Assembly: GCA_002720535.1 (NCBI GenBank)
Contig: PBIU01000005.1
Location: forward strand, 48,385 to 85,834
Direction of reading: 5' to 3'
Length of the DNA stretch: 37,450 nt
Origin: Candidatus Pelagibacterales bacterium
Lineage (GTDB): Bacteria; Pseudomonadota; Alphaproteobacteria; TMED109
In this document: positions 8,252 through 16,395 of the stretch, piece by piece
How positions within the stretch are numbered: position 1 is the stretch's first letter
Layout of the letters: every line of letters begins with the position of its first letter
The notes under the pieces: model-generated
Database searches by the model: none
Told to the model about the DNA's origin: nothing
Seen by the model: only the letters and a program-made list of their open reading frames with translations
Position numbers and translations under genes: made by a program

Positions 8252-8850
8252 GTAAATTAGAATTATATAATAATAAAACTTATTTTAATGAAGTTTCAAA
8301 ACAAATTTCACTTTTAACAGAAGAAATTGAAAAGATTGACCAGATTTCAAGATTAATTTTTAATGCCAATAAAGAAAAAAGAAAAATTTTAGTTGCAGGT
8401 AATGGAGGATCTTGTGCAGATGCGGAACATTTTGTAGGGGAATTGGTTTGTACTTTTTTAGATAGAAATAGAAGCGCTATATCTGCAATAAATTTATCCT
8501 CTAATAATGCAGCTATAACAGCTTGGTCTAATGATTTTAATTATGAAAGTTATTTAAAAAGACAGGTAGAAGCTTATGGTAATCTTGGAGATATTCTTAT
8601 ACTTCTATCTACTAGTGGTGGCAGTATAAAAAATAAACAATCTATGAACTTAATTCACGCATGTGATCAAGCAAATCATATGGGAATTAAAACTATTTCC
8701 CTGATTGGTAGAGATGGAGGAATATTAAAAGAGAAGTCTGATGATTATATTCTTATTAAATCTGATCAAACTTCAGTAATACAAGAGTGTCATATGTCTA
8801 TCCTTCATGCTATATGTAATAATTTAGATATTTTGATGAAACAAAACTAA
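8248..8850 (+). CDS. GmhA-type SIS-domain sugar-phosphate isomerase
   Basis: A 200-residue SIS-domain protein. The substrate loop AGNGGSCADAEHFVGEL (residues 50-66) supplies His61 and Glu65. STSGGS (121-126) is the phosphate-binding loop, and TSVIQECHMSILH (175-187) is the characteristic GmhA active-site helix. GmhA converts sedoheptulose 7-phosphate to D-glycero-D-manno-heptose 7-phosphate. The motifs fit that family better than KdsD (arabinose 5-phosphate isomerase), which normally carries extra CBS domains. Its ATG overlaps the stop of the SDR remnant. It sits immediately upstream of the regulated NeuB-cupin gene. The true substrate could be another ketose phosphate. Confidence 0.85.
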   Translation: MSKLELYNNKTYFNEVSKQISLLTEEIEKIDQISRLIFNANKEKRKILVAGNGGSCADAEHFVGELVCTFLDRNRSAISAINLSSNNAAITAWSNDFNYESYLKRQVEAYGNLGDILILLSTSGGSIKNKQSMNLIHACDQANHMGIKTISLIGRDGGILKEKSDDYILIKSDQTSVIQECHMSILHAICNNLDILMKQN

Positions 8851-8861
8851 TTATTAATTTA

Positions 8862-8891
8862 TTGACGTTCATTATATGAACATGATATAAT
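8862..8891 (+). promoter_or_regulatory. Sigma70-type promoter of the NeuB-cupin operon
   Basis: A TTGACG -35 (8862-8867) and a perfect TATAAT -10 (8886-8891) are separated by 18 bp. Transcription should start about 8898, giving a ~40-nt leader before the TTG start with GGAG at 8930-8933. Two 15-bp palindromes overlap the promoter, so it is very likely repressible. Confidence 0.8.
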
Positions 8892-8906
8892 GTTCATTAT
8901 GTGAAC
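8867..8906 (+). promoter_or_regulatory. Paired palindromic operators, site A1 and A2
   Basis: GTTCATTATATGAAC (8867-8881) fills the promoter spacer and shares its first G with the -35. GTTCATTATGTGAAC (8892-8906) begins directly after the -10. Arms GTTCA/TGAAC are perfect in both. Starts are 25 bp apart, so the two sites lie on a similar DNA face. The same layout recurs at 16356-16395 in front of the winged-helix regulator gene, which makes that protein the obvious candidate ligand. Confidence 0.78.
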
Positions 8907-8940
8907 ATGTAATAATTATATATTTTACTGGAGCAAATAA

Positions 8941-10425
8941 TTGGAAGATTTTAAAAATTTAGTTATTTTTGAAATGGCTAATAACCACCAGGGTAGTTTA
9001 GATCATGCATTAAATATAATTGATGTCTATTCTAAAATTGTAAAAGATAATAATATAAATGCAGCTATTAAATTACAATTTAGAAATATTTCTACATTTA
9101 TTTCTAAAATACAATTAAAAGAAAAAACTAACAAACATATTGATAGATTTCTTGATACTGAATTAACTCAAAAACAATTTTCAATTATATGTAAAAAAAT
9201 AAAAGATTCTGGCATGAAATTGATTATTACGCCATTTGATGAAGTGTCAGTAGATAATGCATTAAAACAAAATGTTGATATTATAAAAATAGCAAGCTGT
9301 AGTGCGGATGATTGGCCATTAATAGAAAAAATAGCTAAAACCAAAAAGTCTGTTATAGCCTCTACCGGAGGTCAAGATATAAAGGCAATCGATAAAATAC
9401 AGAGGTTTTTGGAGCATCGTGAAATTAATTTTGCTTTAATGCATTGTGTTTCTCTCTACCCAGCTTTGCCAAAAGAGGCCAATGTAGGTTTTATTAAAAG
9501 ATTAAAAAGTAGATATCCTAATACGATAATAGGATACTCAGGTCATGAAGCACCTAGTGATCTTATGACAATTGTTTGTGCTATCGGATGTGGAGCGGTT
9601 TTATTTGAAAGGCATATTGGTTTGCCAACGAATCAAATTACTTTGAATAAATATTCTATGGATCCAGAAGAAACAAAAAAATGGATTGATGTAATTAAAA
9701 ACGCACAGAGTATATGTATGGGTGAGACTGATAAAAATATGACCAAAACTGAGTTAACTTCCATTCAAGAATTAGCAAGAGGTACTTTTTGTAAAATTAA
9801 TATTAAAAAAGGACAAAAAATAAATGATAAGGATGTATATTTTGCTTTTCCACTTGAAAATCAGCAATTGAGCTCTGGTAAATTTTTAGCGGGGATTATT
9901 GCTGAAAAAGATTACTTAAAAGATGATGCAATAACTCAAAAGGTTGAAACTAAACAAGCAAATATTATAAGAGAGCATGTTCATTCATACAAAGGAATGT
10001 TTGAAGAAGCAAGTATTGCAGTAGGAAAATATGAAAGTATGGAGTTATCCCATCACTATGGGTTAGAGAATTTAGCAGAAACAGGTGTAATTCTTATTAC
10101 AATCATTAATGATATTTATTGTAAAAAGTTAGTAGGGTTATTAAAAGGTCAAAAACATCCTACTCATAGACATTATAAAAAAGATGAAACTTTTCATGTT
10201 CTTCAAGGAAAAGTTATAGTTGTAAGGAACGATGTTAAACATATTTTAAATAAAGGTGATAAAATAGATATTAGAGCAGGAGATTGGCATTCGTTTGAGT
10301 CAAAAGAAGGTGCTATTTTTGAGGAAGTATCTACAACTAGTATTGTAGGTGATTCTGAATATAAAGATATTAAAATAAATAATTTAGATCCATATGAAAG
10401 AAAAAGTCAAATATACAAATGGTAA
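8941..10425 (+). CDS. NeuB-family ulosonate synthase fused to a C-terminal cupin
   Basis: A 494-residue fusion starting at TTG 8941 with GGAG seven bases upstream. Residues ~1-265 are a NeuB TIM barrel, which condenses PEP with an aldose to a 3-deoxy-ulosonic acid. The two metal-binding histidines are His202 (GYSGHE) and His225 (FERHIG), equivalent to those of NeuB and PseI. Residues ~270-335 resemble an SAF/antifreeze-like domain, the usual substrate-capping partner. Residues ~345-494 add a cupin with His406, His409, His411, Glu416 and His450 as likely metal ligands (HPTHRHYKKDETFH and GDWHSF). The cupin resembles sugar-isomerase or sugar-binding cupins such as D-lyxose isomerase, but this is tentative. 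The neighbours are a phosphatase and a CMP transferase. It is under the operator-controlled promoter. Confidence 0.88.
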   Translation: MEDFKNLVIFEMANNHQGSLDHALNIIDVYSKIVKDNNINAAIKLQFRNISTFISKIQLKEKTNKHIDRFLDTELTQKQFSIICKKIKDSGMKLIITPFDEVSVDNALKQNVDIIKIASCSADDWPLIEKIAKTKKSVIASTGGQDIKAIDKIQRFLEHREINFALMHCVSLYPALPKEANVGFIKRLKSRYPNTIIGYSGHEAPSDLMTIVCAIGCGAVLFERHIGLPTNQITLNKYSMDPEETKKWIDVIKNAQSICMGETDKNMTKTELTSIQELARGTFCKINIKKGQKINDKDVYFAFPLENQQLSSGKFLAGIIAEKDYLKDDAITQKVETKQANIIREHVHSYKGMFEEASIAVGKYESMELSHHYGLENLAETGVILITIINDIYCKKLVGLLKGQKHPTHRHYKKDETFHVLQGKVIVVRNDVKHILNKGDKIDIRAGDWHSFESKEGAIFEEVSTTSIVGDSEYKDIKINNLDPYERKSQIYKW

Positions 10426-10462
10426 GTTTTTTGGTCAAACAATTATATTTTAATTTAGTGTT

Positions 10463-10858
10463 TTGGTTGATTATATGCAAAGATTCGAATCTCAAATATT
10501 AGAAGAATATAAAAATAATATTAGAAAAAATAATAAAACTCTTGTAGTAGATATTGATGGAGTAGTTGCAAGTATAGTAGAAGATGGAGATTATTTTAAA
10601 GCTAAGCCAATAAAAAAAAACATATCTATTTTAAATAATCTAAAAGAATGTGGTTTAAAAATAATTTATTATACTGCAAGAGGCTCAGTGTCTGGAATAG
10701 ATTGGGAAGATGTTACTAAGGAACAATTTAAAAGATGGAAAATAAAATTTGATGAGCTTAAATTTGGCAAGCCAGCAGCAGATTTATATATAGATGATAA
10801 GGCAGCGACGCCTCCTATTTTATTGGAGTTAGAAAAAGAGATAAAAAATAAATTTTAA
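10463..10858 (+). CDS. Minimal HAD-superfamily phosphatase
   Basis: A 131-residue HAD protein without a cap domain. Motif I is VVDIDGVV (nucleophile Asp30, acid/base Asp32), motif II is the Thr in YYTARG (Thr71), motif III is Lys103 and motif IV is Asp111-Asp112 in KPAADLYIDDKA. All catalytic elements are present. The start may be TTG 10463 or ATG 10475; neither has a clear Shine-Dalgarno. Its position between a NeuB-like synthase and a NeuA-like transferase suggests it removes phosphate from a phosphorylated ulosonate, as KdsC does for Kdo 8-phosphate or KDN-9-phosphatase for KDN. That role is inferred from context. Confidence 0.78.
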   Translation: MVDYMQRFESQILEEYKNNIRKNNKTLVVDIDGVVASIVEDGDYFKAKPIKKNISILNNLKECGLKIIYYTARGSVSGIDWEDVTKEQFKRWKIKFDELKFGKPAADLYIDDKAATPPILLELEKEIKNKF

Positions 10859-10958
10859 GTCTTATATTATATTTTGCATATAAAAAAATATATTTAAACG
10901 TATATTAGATAAAATTATTCTGACTTTTTCATTAATTTAAACTAGATAAGGATTATAT

Positions 10959-11600
10959 ATGCTAATAAAATCACTTATTACTGCGAGAGGTGGGTCTAAG
11001 TCAGTACCTAAAAAGAATATAATACCTCTTAAAGGTAAACCATTAATTTCCTATTCTATTTTAGCTAGTTTAGAATCAAATGTTTCTGAAACTTGGGTGT
11101 CTACAGAGGATAAAGAGATTAAAAAAATTTCTATGAAATGGGGTGCAAAAGTAATAGATAGACCTAAAGAGTTCGCTACAGATACTATACTAAATGAACC
11201 TTCTCTAATACAATTTGCGGATCAAGAAAAATTTGATTTATTAGTATTTATTCAGCCAACAGGTCCTTTTATAACTTCAAAATATATAAATGAAGGAATA
11301 AATATGATGATTTCAGGTAATTATGATTCTGTTTTTACCGCTACAAAAAAACATTGGGTTCCAACCTGGGATAAAAATATTAATCCAATTGAATGGGATA
11401 TTTATAGTCGTCCTAGAAGACAAGATAGAGATGAATATTATGAAGAAACAGGAATGTTTTATATTACATCTAAAGAAAGGTTGTTAAATACTGGTATAAG
11501 GTATAGTGGGAAAATAGGAATAGTAAAAATACCTTCATATGATAGCTTGCAAATAGATAGTAGGGAAGACCTTGAACTTATTGAAAAAATTATATCTTGA
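10959..11600 (+). CDS. NeuA-type CMP-ulosonate cytidylyltransferase
   Basis: A 213-residue nucleotidyltransferase starting LIKSLITARGGSKSVPKKNI, the CTP-binding P-loop signature (ARGGSK.vP.KN) of CMP-sialate, CMP-legionaminate and CMP-pseudaminate synthetases. FIQPTGPF is the conserved central qpTsPl motif. EETGMFYITSK and LQIDSREDLELIE near the end match the metal-binding and dimer regions of the family. It activates an ulosonic acid with CTP for transfer, here presumably the product of the NeuB-cupin and HAD pair. A clear AAGG lies at 10948-10951. It overlaps the next gene by four bases. Confidence 0.87.
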   Translation: MLIKSLITARGGSKSVPKKNIIPLKGKPLISYSILASLESNVSETWVSTEDKEIKKISMKWGAKVIDRPKEFATDTILNEPSLIQFADQEKFDLLVFIQPTGPFITSKYINEGINMMISGNYDSVFTATKKHWVPTWDKNINPIEWDIYSRPRRQDRDEYYEETGMFYITSKERLLNTGIRYSGKIGIVKIPSYDSLQIDSREDLELIEKIIS

Positions 11601-12862
11601 AAAGTATATTTAAGAATTTAGGCTTTAGAAGAAGTAAAAGTAAATTTATTTATATTTTCTTAAATAATAAAATTATTTCTTTAGATACAATTGTTCCAAT
11701 AATTTTAGATGTTAAATCAAGAAATGAGACAATTAAGGTCATCTATATAACTTTTGACTATAATACTTATGAATTTATTAAATTAAATAAATTATTATTT
11801 AAGGCTATAAAAGAAGTAGGGGATTTAATACTTTTAGGTAGATACAAAAACTCTAAATATTTTAATAATAAAAATATAGGCAAGTATCATTATAAAAGAT
11901 TAAATTTTATAATTCATTTAGCTAAAATACTGCCGCATTTTCTAGCATTAATTTATAATCTTATTACTACTAAAGTAATATTTATACATTTTCGCGCTTT
12001 AAACACGTGGCCTTTAAAGTTACTATACTATTTTAACAAAAATAATACTATTTTTTCCAGTGCAGATAGCTCTGGTTATTCTGAACAAGCGTATAATGCG
12101 GATCGATCTGTCCATGAACAAAGAACTGATCTTAATAAATTTTTGGGCCCCTCACCTAAAGGAAAGAGTGTTATTGCTTTTTCAAATAATTGGCCATTAC
12201 TGAAACATCCAGCATTATTAAATTCTAAAAAATATATTATTAGATCGTCGCATAGTAGAAAAACATGGATAGATTATTTGAAAAGTAATTTTAATAATCT
12301 AATTAAAGAAGAAACTAATGTTGAGTTAACAAACGATTGTTGTTTATTACTTTTGGGACATATTGGGCAAGAGGCATCAGGAGCGATGTTTTTAAAAAAT
12401 AAAAATAGTTGGACAACTTTAGTGGAAGATATTTTAGATATAATTCATGAAGAATGTCCACAATTTAAAATATTAATAAAACCGCACATAATTACGGATA
12501 TGTCTTTATTACAAAGTATTTTAAACAAAAGAAAAAATTTGAATGTAATAATTACTTCTTTGCATCCAGCATTGTTATCTGTAAAAACAAGATTTTCAAT
12601 AGCTTCGCATTATACTACGGCATTTCAGTCTATTCATGATATTGGAGGAATAACTATTGAATATACAGATCAAAAAGAAAAATATAGAAAAAAATTGAAT
12701 TATAAATCCAAAAGACCAGAATATACTACTTATTTTTTTAATAATGATGAGCAAGGTTTTAGAAGCCTTTTAAAAGATATAAGAAATAATAAAGTAAAAT
12801 CAGAACTGAAACGTGGTTATGACGATGATCCTTCAAATTTATTAAATTATTTATCAGAATAA
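11597..12862 (+). CDS. Putative surface-polysaccharide glycosyltransferase, possibly a CMP-ulosonate transferase
   Basis: A 421-residue protein from TTG 11597, overlapping the cytidylyltransferase stop. I do not recognise a firm family. It has a hydrophobic segment near residues 113-132 (LAKILPHFLALIYNLI) and a GT-B-like C-terminal half. Key patterns are FKILIKPHIITD, then TSLHPALLSV with an HP dipeptide, then FSIASHYTTAF. HP followed by an S/T-rich site recalls GT-B bacterial sialyltransferases, whose HP residues bind CMP, but the match is by eye and weak. Coupling to a CMP-sugar synthetase gives the idea context. Capsule or LPS assembly is a safe broad category. Confidence 0.6.
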   Translation: MKSIFKNLGFRRSKSKFIYIFLNNKIISLDTIVPIILDVKSRNETIKVIYITFDYNTYEFIKLNKLLFKAIKEVGDLILLGRYKNSKYFNNKNIGKYHYKRLNFIIHLAKILPHFLALIYNLITTKVIFIHFRALNTWPLKLLYYFNKNNTIFSSADSSGYSEQAYNADRSVHEQRTDLNKFLGPSPKGKSVIAFSNNWPLLKHPALLNSKKYIIRSSHSRKTWIDYLKSNFNNLIKEETNVELTNDCCLLLLGHIGQEASGAMFLKNKNSWTTLVEDILDIIHEECPQFKILIKPHIITDMSLLQSILNKRKNLNVIITSLHPALLSVKTRFSIASHYTTAFQSIHDIGGITIEYTDQKEKYRKKLNYKSKRPEYTTYFFNNDEQGFRSLLKDIRNNKVKSELKRGYDDDPSNLLNYLSE

Positions 12863-12870
12863 TTTGTATA

Positions 12871-13746
12871 TTACCAATTTCTTGGATCCCAATGATCTCC
12901 TGAGAAGGTCTTACATTTTTTTAATACTTCAATAATATCAGTTTTTTTAATTTTAGTATTTTTAATATCTAATATATCTATAAACTGTTTTGAGTTATCA
13001 ATTCCTATAACTAATTTTGCTTTTGGAATTATATAGTTTATACATAATATAGCTAAATGTATTCTACTAATATTTAACTCTTTAGCAATATTTCTGAAGA
13101 ATAATAAACCTGCCCTTGCATCCTGTAAATTTAATGGTAATAATTTTGGATCTATATTTAATAATCCCTGGATTAAAACTGACCTTATTTGGACTTCACC
13201 TTTATTTTCCATAAATTCATTGATTTTGTCAGATAATAGTATTTGTTGATTGAAAATATTTCCTGGAGCCTGTATTACCTTAATTTTAGGATCTATAAAT
13301 ATATGTTTTTCTTCATAAATAGATAGGCCAAATTTATTTATCAGTTTTTTATTTAGAATTGTATTTATAAATTGCTTAACTTCAATTCTATCCCAGTCAT
13401 TAATGTTATGTAAAAATAAATTATTAACTTTTACAACATTCAAATCCTTAACACTTTTATAAAAAATTTTATCAATATCTTTAGATTTGTTTTTAATTAG
13501 ATTGGGTATTTTAGTATTAATAATGGGCTTTACTTTATAATCTTTAACCCATTTTCCTATTATATTATGAGAATTTTTGTATGCATAGGCAGTATCATAG
13601 TTATGTAATCCATGATCATAACATAAGTTGAGAAGATCAATTTTATCTGAGGTTATAATTTCTTGATTTTTATTAGCAATGCCATAGTTACTACCTAATT
13701 GTGCAGTTCCTATTATAATAGTATCTTTTACATTTAATGAACTCAT
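12871..13746 (-). CDS. Aldo/keto reductase family oxidoreductase
   Basis: A 291-residue AKR. It begins with the family pattern IIGTAQLGSNYG, and has the catalytic tetrad Asp51, Tyr56, Lys79 and His113 in HNYDTAYAY, INTKIP and FLHNIND. KFGLSIYE and a C-terminal AKLVIGIDNSKQF segment fit the NADPH-binding half of the barrel. AKRs of this compact type are often found in nonulosonate and surface-sugar gene clusters. It converges on the putative transferase with an 8-bp gap. Its start is 97 bp from lepA, transcribed divergently. The substrate is unknown. Confidence 0.83.
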   Translation of the reverse strand: MSSLNVKDTIIIGTAQLGSNYGIANKNQEIITSDKIDLLNLCYDHGLHNYDTAYAYKNSHNIIGKWVKDYKVKPIINTKIPNLIKNKSKDIDKIFYKSVKDLNVVKVNNLFLHNINDWDRIEVKQFINTILNKKLINKFGLSIYEEKHIFIDPKIKVIQAPGNIFNQQILLSDKINEFMENKGEVQIRSVLIQGLLNIDPKLLPLNLQDARAGLLFFRNIAKELNISRIHLAILCINYIIPKAKLVIGIDNSKQFIDILDIKNTKIKKTDIIEVLKKCKTFSGDHWDPRNW

Positions 13747-13843
13747 ATTTTATATTTTTTTATTTTATCATTTATAAATTTAATATAGACATATTATTTA
13801 TATAATTGGTATTTTTTTTACTAATTTTTAGTTTGGTGTTTTT

Positions 13844-15646
13844 ATGACTGATAATATTTATATTAGAAATTTTGCTATAATAGCTCATATTGATCATGGA
13901 AAATCAACTTTATCTGACAGATTAATAGAATTCTGTGGAACAGTAAGTAATAGAGAAATGAAAGATCAAATTCTTGATTCTATGGAAATTGAAAGAGAAA
14001 GAGGTATTACTATTAAAGCTCAAACTATTCGTTTAGAGTATAAATCAGAAAATGGTAAGAATTATATTTTTAACTTGATAGACACTCCAGGACACGTTGA
14101 TTTTTCATATGAGGTGTCTAGATCATTAGCAGCCTGTGAGGGGGCCTTACTTCTAGTGGATGCTAGCCAAGGAGTTGAGGCTCAAACTTTAGCTAATACC
14201 TGGCTTGCTTTGGAGGCTAACTTAGAAATTATTCCTGTATTAAATAAAGTGGATTTACCTGCTTCAGAGCCAGAAAGAATTAAAACACAAATAAATGATC
14301 TAATAGGACTTGATACATCAAACGTGTTGAACGTGTCTGGAAAAACAGGAGAGGGAGTAGAAGAATTATTAGAGCTCATAATTAAAACCATACCTTATCC
14401 TATTGGAAATAGTAAGGCACCATTAAAAGTATTATTAATAGATGCTTGGTATGATTCATATCTAGGAGTAATGGTTCTTGTAAGAGTGCACGATGGAGTA
14501 ATAAAAAAAGGTATGAAAGTTAAATTAATGAAATCTAAGAGGGAGTACCAAATTGAACAAGTAGGAATATTAGATCCTAAACCTAGAATAGTTAATAGTC
14601 TAAGTGTTGGAGAGGTAGGCTTTATAACTGCTGCTATTAAATCAGTCTCAGACGCCTGGGTCGGAGATACTATTACTAATTTTAAAGAGCCTGCATTAGA
14701 ATCATTGCCTGGATTTAAAGAAAGTATACCCGTCGTTTTTTGTGGCCTTTATCCCACAGATGCAGGAGAATTTGATAAGTTAAGAGATTCTCTGGCAAAA
14801 CTTAGATTGAATGATACTTCTTTTCATTTTGAAATTGAATCAAGTGCAGCACTAGGACTTGGCTTTAGATGTGGCTTTTTAGGTTTACTTCATTTGGAAA
14901 TAGTTCAAGAACGCTTAGAGCGTGAATTTGATTTGGATTTAGTGACAACAGCTCCAAGTGTAATTTATGAAGTTAAAATGAATGATGGTAATATTACTAA
15001 AATACATAACCCAGCTGATTGGCCCGAATTAATTAAAATAAATGAAATAAGTGAGCCTTGGATAAGAGCTACAATATTTTGCCCAGATGATTTTTTAGGA
15101 AAAATATTAAAACTTTGTAATGAAAAAAGAGGTACGCAAATAGATTTAAGTTATGTTGGTAAAAGAGTTATGCTAGTATACGATCTTCCGCTAAATGAGA
15201 TAATTTTTGATTTTAACGATAATTTAAAGTCTATAAGTAGGGGGTATGCTAGTTTTGATTATGAAATAAAGAATTATAAGCCAGGTAATTTAGTTAAGGT
15301 AGGTATTCTTATTAATTCAGAAAGCGTAGATAGTTTATCATTTATAGTACATAGAGAAAATGCAGACCATAGAGCAAGAGGCATTTGTGAGAAATTAAAA
15401 GGATTAATTCCTAGGCAGTTATTTAAGATTGCCATTCAAGCAACTATTGGTGGAAAAGTTATAGCTAGAGAGACAGTTAGTGCCTTAAGAAAAGATGTAA
15501 CCGCTAAGTGTTATGGAGGCGATATTACAAGAAAGAAAAAGCTATTAGAAAAACAAAAAAAAGGTAAAAAAAGAATGAAGCAAGTAGGTAATGTTGATAT
15601 TCCTCAGGAGGCTTTTTTAGCAGCATTAAAAGTAGATATAGGTTAA
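13844..15646 (+). CDS. lepA: Elongation factor 4 (back-translocating GTPase LepA)
   Basis: A 600-residue LepA. The GTPase domain has the P-loop AHIDHGKST, DTPGHVDFSYEV (G3) and LNKVDLP (G4). Domain II and the EF-G-like domains III and V follow. The C-terminal LepA-specific domain contains DVTAKCYGGDITRKKKLLEKQ and ends KRMKQVGNVDIPQEAFLAAL. Length is exactly in the family range. It is a conserved single-copy gene acting on the ribosome, and marks the boundary between the two accessory sugar regions. No clear Shine-Dalgarno precedes its ATG. Confidence 0.98.
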   Translation: MTDNIYIRNFAIIAHIDHGKSTLSDRLIEFCGTVSNREMKDQILDSMEIERERGITIKAQTIRLEYKSENGKNYIFNLIDTPGHVDFSYEVSRSLAACEGALLLVDASQGVEAQTLANTWLALEANLEIIPVLNKVDLPASEPERIKTQINDLIGLDTSNVLNVSGKTGEGVEELLELIIKTIPYPIGNSKAPLKVLLIDAWYDSYLGVMVLVRVHDGVIKKGMKVKLMKSKREYQIEQVGILDPKPRIVNSLSVGEVGFITAAIKSVSDAWVGDTITNFKEPALESLPGFKESIPVVFCGLYPTDAGEFDKLRDSLAKLRLNDTSFHFEIESSAALGLGFRCGFLGLLHLEIVQERLEREFDLDLVTTAPSVIYEVKMNDGNITKIHNPADWPELIKINEISEPWIRATIFCPDDFLGKILKLCNEKRGTQIDLSYVGKRVMLVYDLPLNEIIFDFNDNLKSISRGYASFDYEIKNYKPGNLVKVGILINSESVDSLSFIVHRENADHRARGICEKLKGLIPRQLFKIAIQATIGGKVIARETVSALRKDVTAKCYGGDITRKKKLLEKQKKGKKRMKQVGNVDIPQEAFLAALKVDIG

Positions 15647-15647
15647 T

Positions 15648-15666
15648 ATTGTTATTTTCTAACAAT
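15648..15666. terminator. Possible bidirectional hairpin between convergent genes
   Basis: ATTGTTA (15648-15654), loop TTTTC, TAACAAT (15660-15666): a perfect 7-bp inverted repeat at the lepA / small-membrane-protein junction, overlapping the latter's stop codon. It lacks a long T tract on either strand and is AT-rich, so termination strength is doubtful. Confidence 0.4.
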
Positions 15667-15897
15667 GTATATTAAAAATATAACTTGTATTAAAACTAAA
15701 AAGAATAAAAGCTTTAAATTAAGTATTGGTATAAAAATATTAGCCCAAATACTATAGTGTATAAATTCCACATATTTTTGTAATCCTATTAAAGAATTCA
15801 CATGTAAATTTTTCCAAAACACTCCAATGGAAATGCTATCTATATAAAAAGTAGAGAATAATAATAGTATAGTAATAAAAAAATAAAATATTTTCAT
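15652..15897 (-). CDS. Small two-helix membrane protein
   Basis: An 81-residue protein with an N-terminal hydrophobic stretch (residues 3-20, FYFFITILLLFSTFYI) and a C-terminal one (residues ~60-79, LNLKLLFFLVLIQVIFLIYI). A more polar middle contains NLHVNSLIGLQKYVEFIH. This is the hairpin topology of a small inner-membrane protein. It converges on lepA with a 5-bp gap, and this tight fit argues that it is real and not a shadow. I do not recognise the family, and function is unknown. Confidence 0.55.
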   Translation of the reverse strand: MKIFYFFITILLLFSTFYIDSISIGVFWKNLHVNSLIGLQKYVEFIHYSIWANIFIPILNLKLLFFLVLIQVIFLIYIVRK

Positions 15898-15953
15898 AAT
15901 TTTACTATAGATTATTTTTTATTTAGTTTAATACTATATTAATATTTATTTTT

Positions 15954-16346
15954 ATGGAAAAAATTTTGTTAACCTATATTCAAATAGTACAATTAATATC
16001 TTTTACATTTCTTATGTCTCTGGGCCAGGTTCTATTTAAAAAGACGGCAATAACGCTTTCTGTCTCTATGGCTTCACAAAACAACCCTTTGGGTTTAATT
16101 GAAGGAATAATTAGAGCTTTATCAGTTCCATGGCTTTATATGGCTTTATGTGTTTATGCAATGGCTACAGTTTTTTGGTTATATATTTTACAGAGAGTTC
16201 CTTTATCTTTAGCTTATCCTTTTTCTGCTTTAGCAATGGTTATAGTCCCAATAATTGCAATATATTTATTTGGCGAAAAATTATCTTGGTCTTACTGGAT
16301 AGGGGTCTTCTTTATTTTTACTGGAATTATAATAATAGCTCGATAA
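15954..16346 (+). CDS. Four-helix SMR/EamA-type membrane protein (ArnE/ArnF-like)
   Basis: A 130-residue protein with four predicted transmembrane helices. It has features of the small multidrug resistance/EamA family: an N-terminal helix ending SLGQVLFKKTAI, then LYILQRVPLSLAYPFSALAMVI and a final helix after LFGEKLSWSYWIG. The RVPLSLAYP segment is the half-EamA signature. ArnE/ArnF-type members help move lipid-linked sugars across the inner membrane, which would suit a polysaccharide locus, but a general drug/metabolite exporter is equally possible. Its stop lies 4 bp before the regulator promoter's -35. Confidence 0.8.
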   Translation: MEKILLTYIQIVQLISFTFLMSLGQVLFKKTAITLSVSMASQNNPLGLIEGIIRALSVPWLYMALCVYAMATVFWLYILQRVPLSLAYPFSALAMVIVPIIAIYLFGEKLSWSYWIGVFFIFTGIIIIAR

Positions 16347-16350
16347 TTTA

Positions 16351-16380
16351 TTGACGTTCATAATGTGAACATGCTATCTT
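16351..16380 (+). promoter_or_regulatory. Promoter of the regulator-antiterminator operon
   Basis: TTGACG (16351-16356) and TATCTT (16375-16380) with an 18-bp spacer, the same -35 and spacing as at 8862-8891. The predicted start of transcription (~16387) falls inside the second operator. The leader to the ATG at 16413 would be ~26 nt, with no Shine-Dalgarno. Confidence 0.7.
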
Positions 16381-16395
16381 GTTCAAAAATTGAAC
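16356..16395 (+). promoter_or_regulatory. Paired palindromic operators, site B1 and B2
   Basis: GTTCATAATGTGAAC (16356-16370) lies in the spacer and GTTCAAAAATTGAAC (16381-16395) directly follows the -10. Arms GTTCA/TGAAC are perfect, and starts are 25 bp apart. This matches the A1/A2 pair at 8867-8906 in arm sequence, spacing and promoter placement. Repressor autoregulation is the simplest reading. Confidence 0.78.

Noticed and set aside
16130..16354. 74-codon frame overlapping the SMR/EamA-like gene
   Set aside because: It is an out-of-frame read of conserved transmembrane codons.
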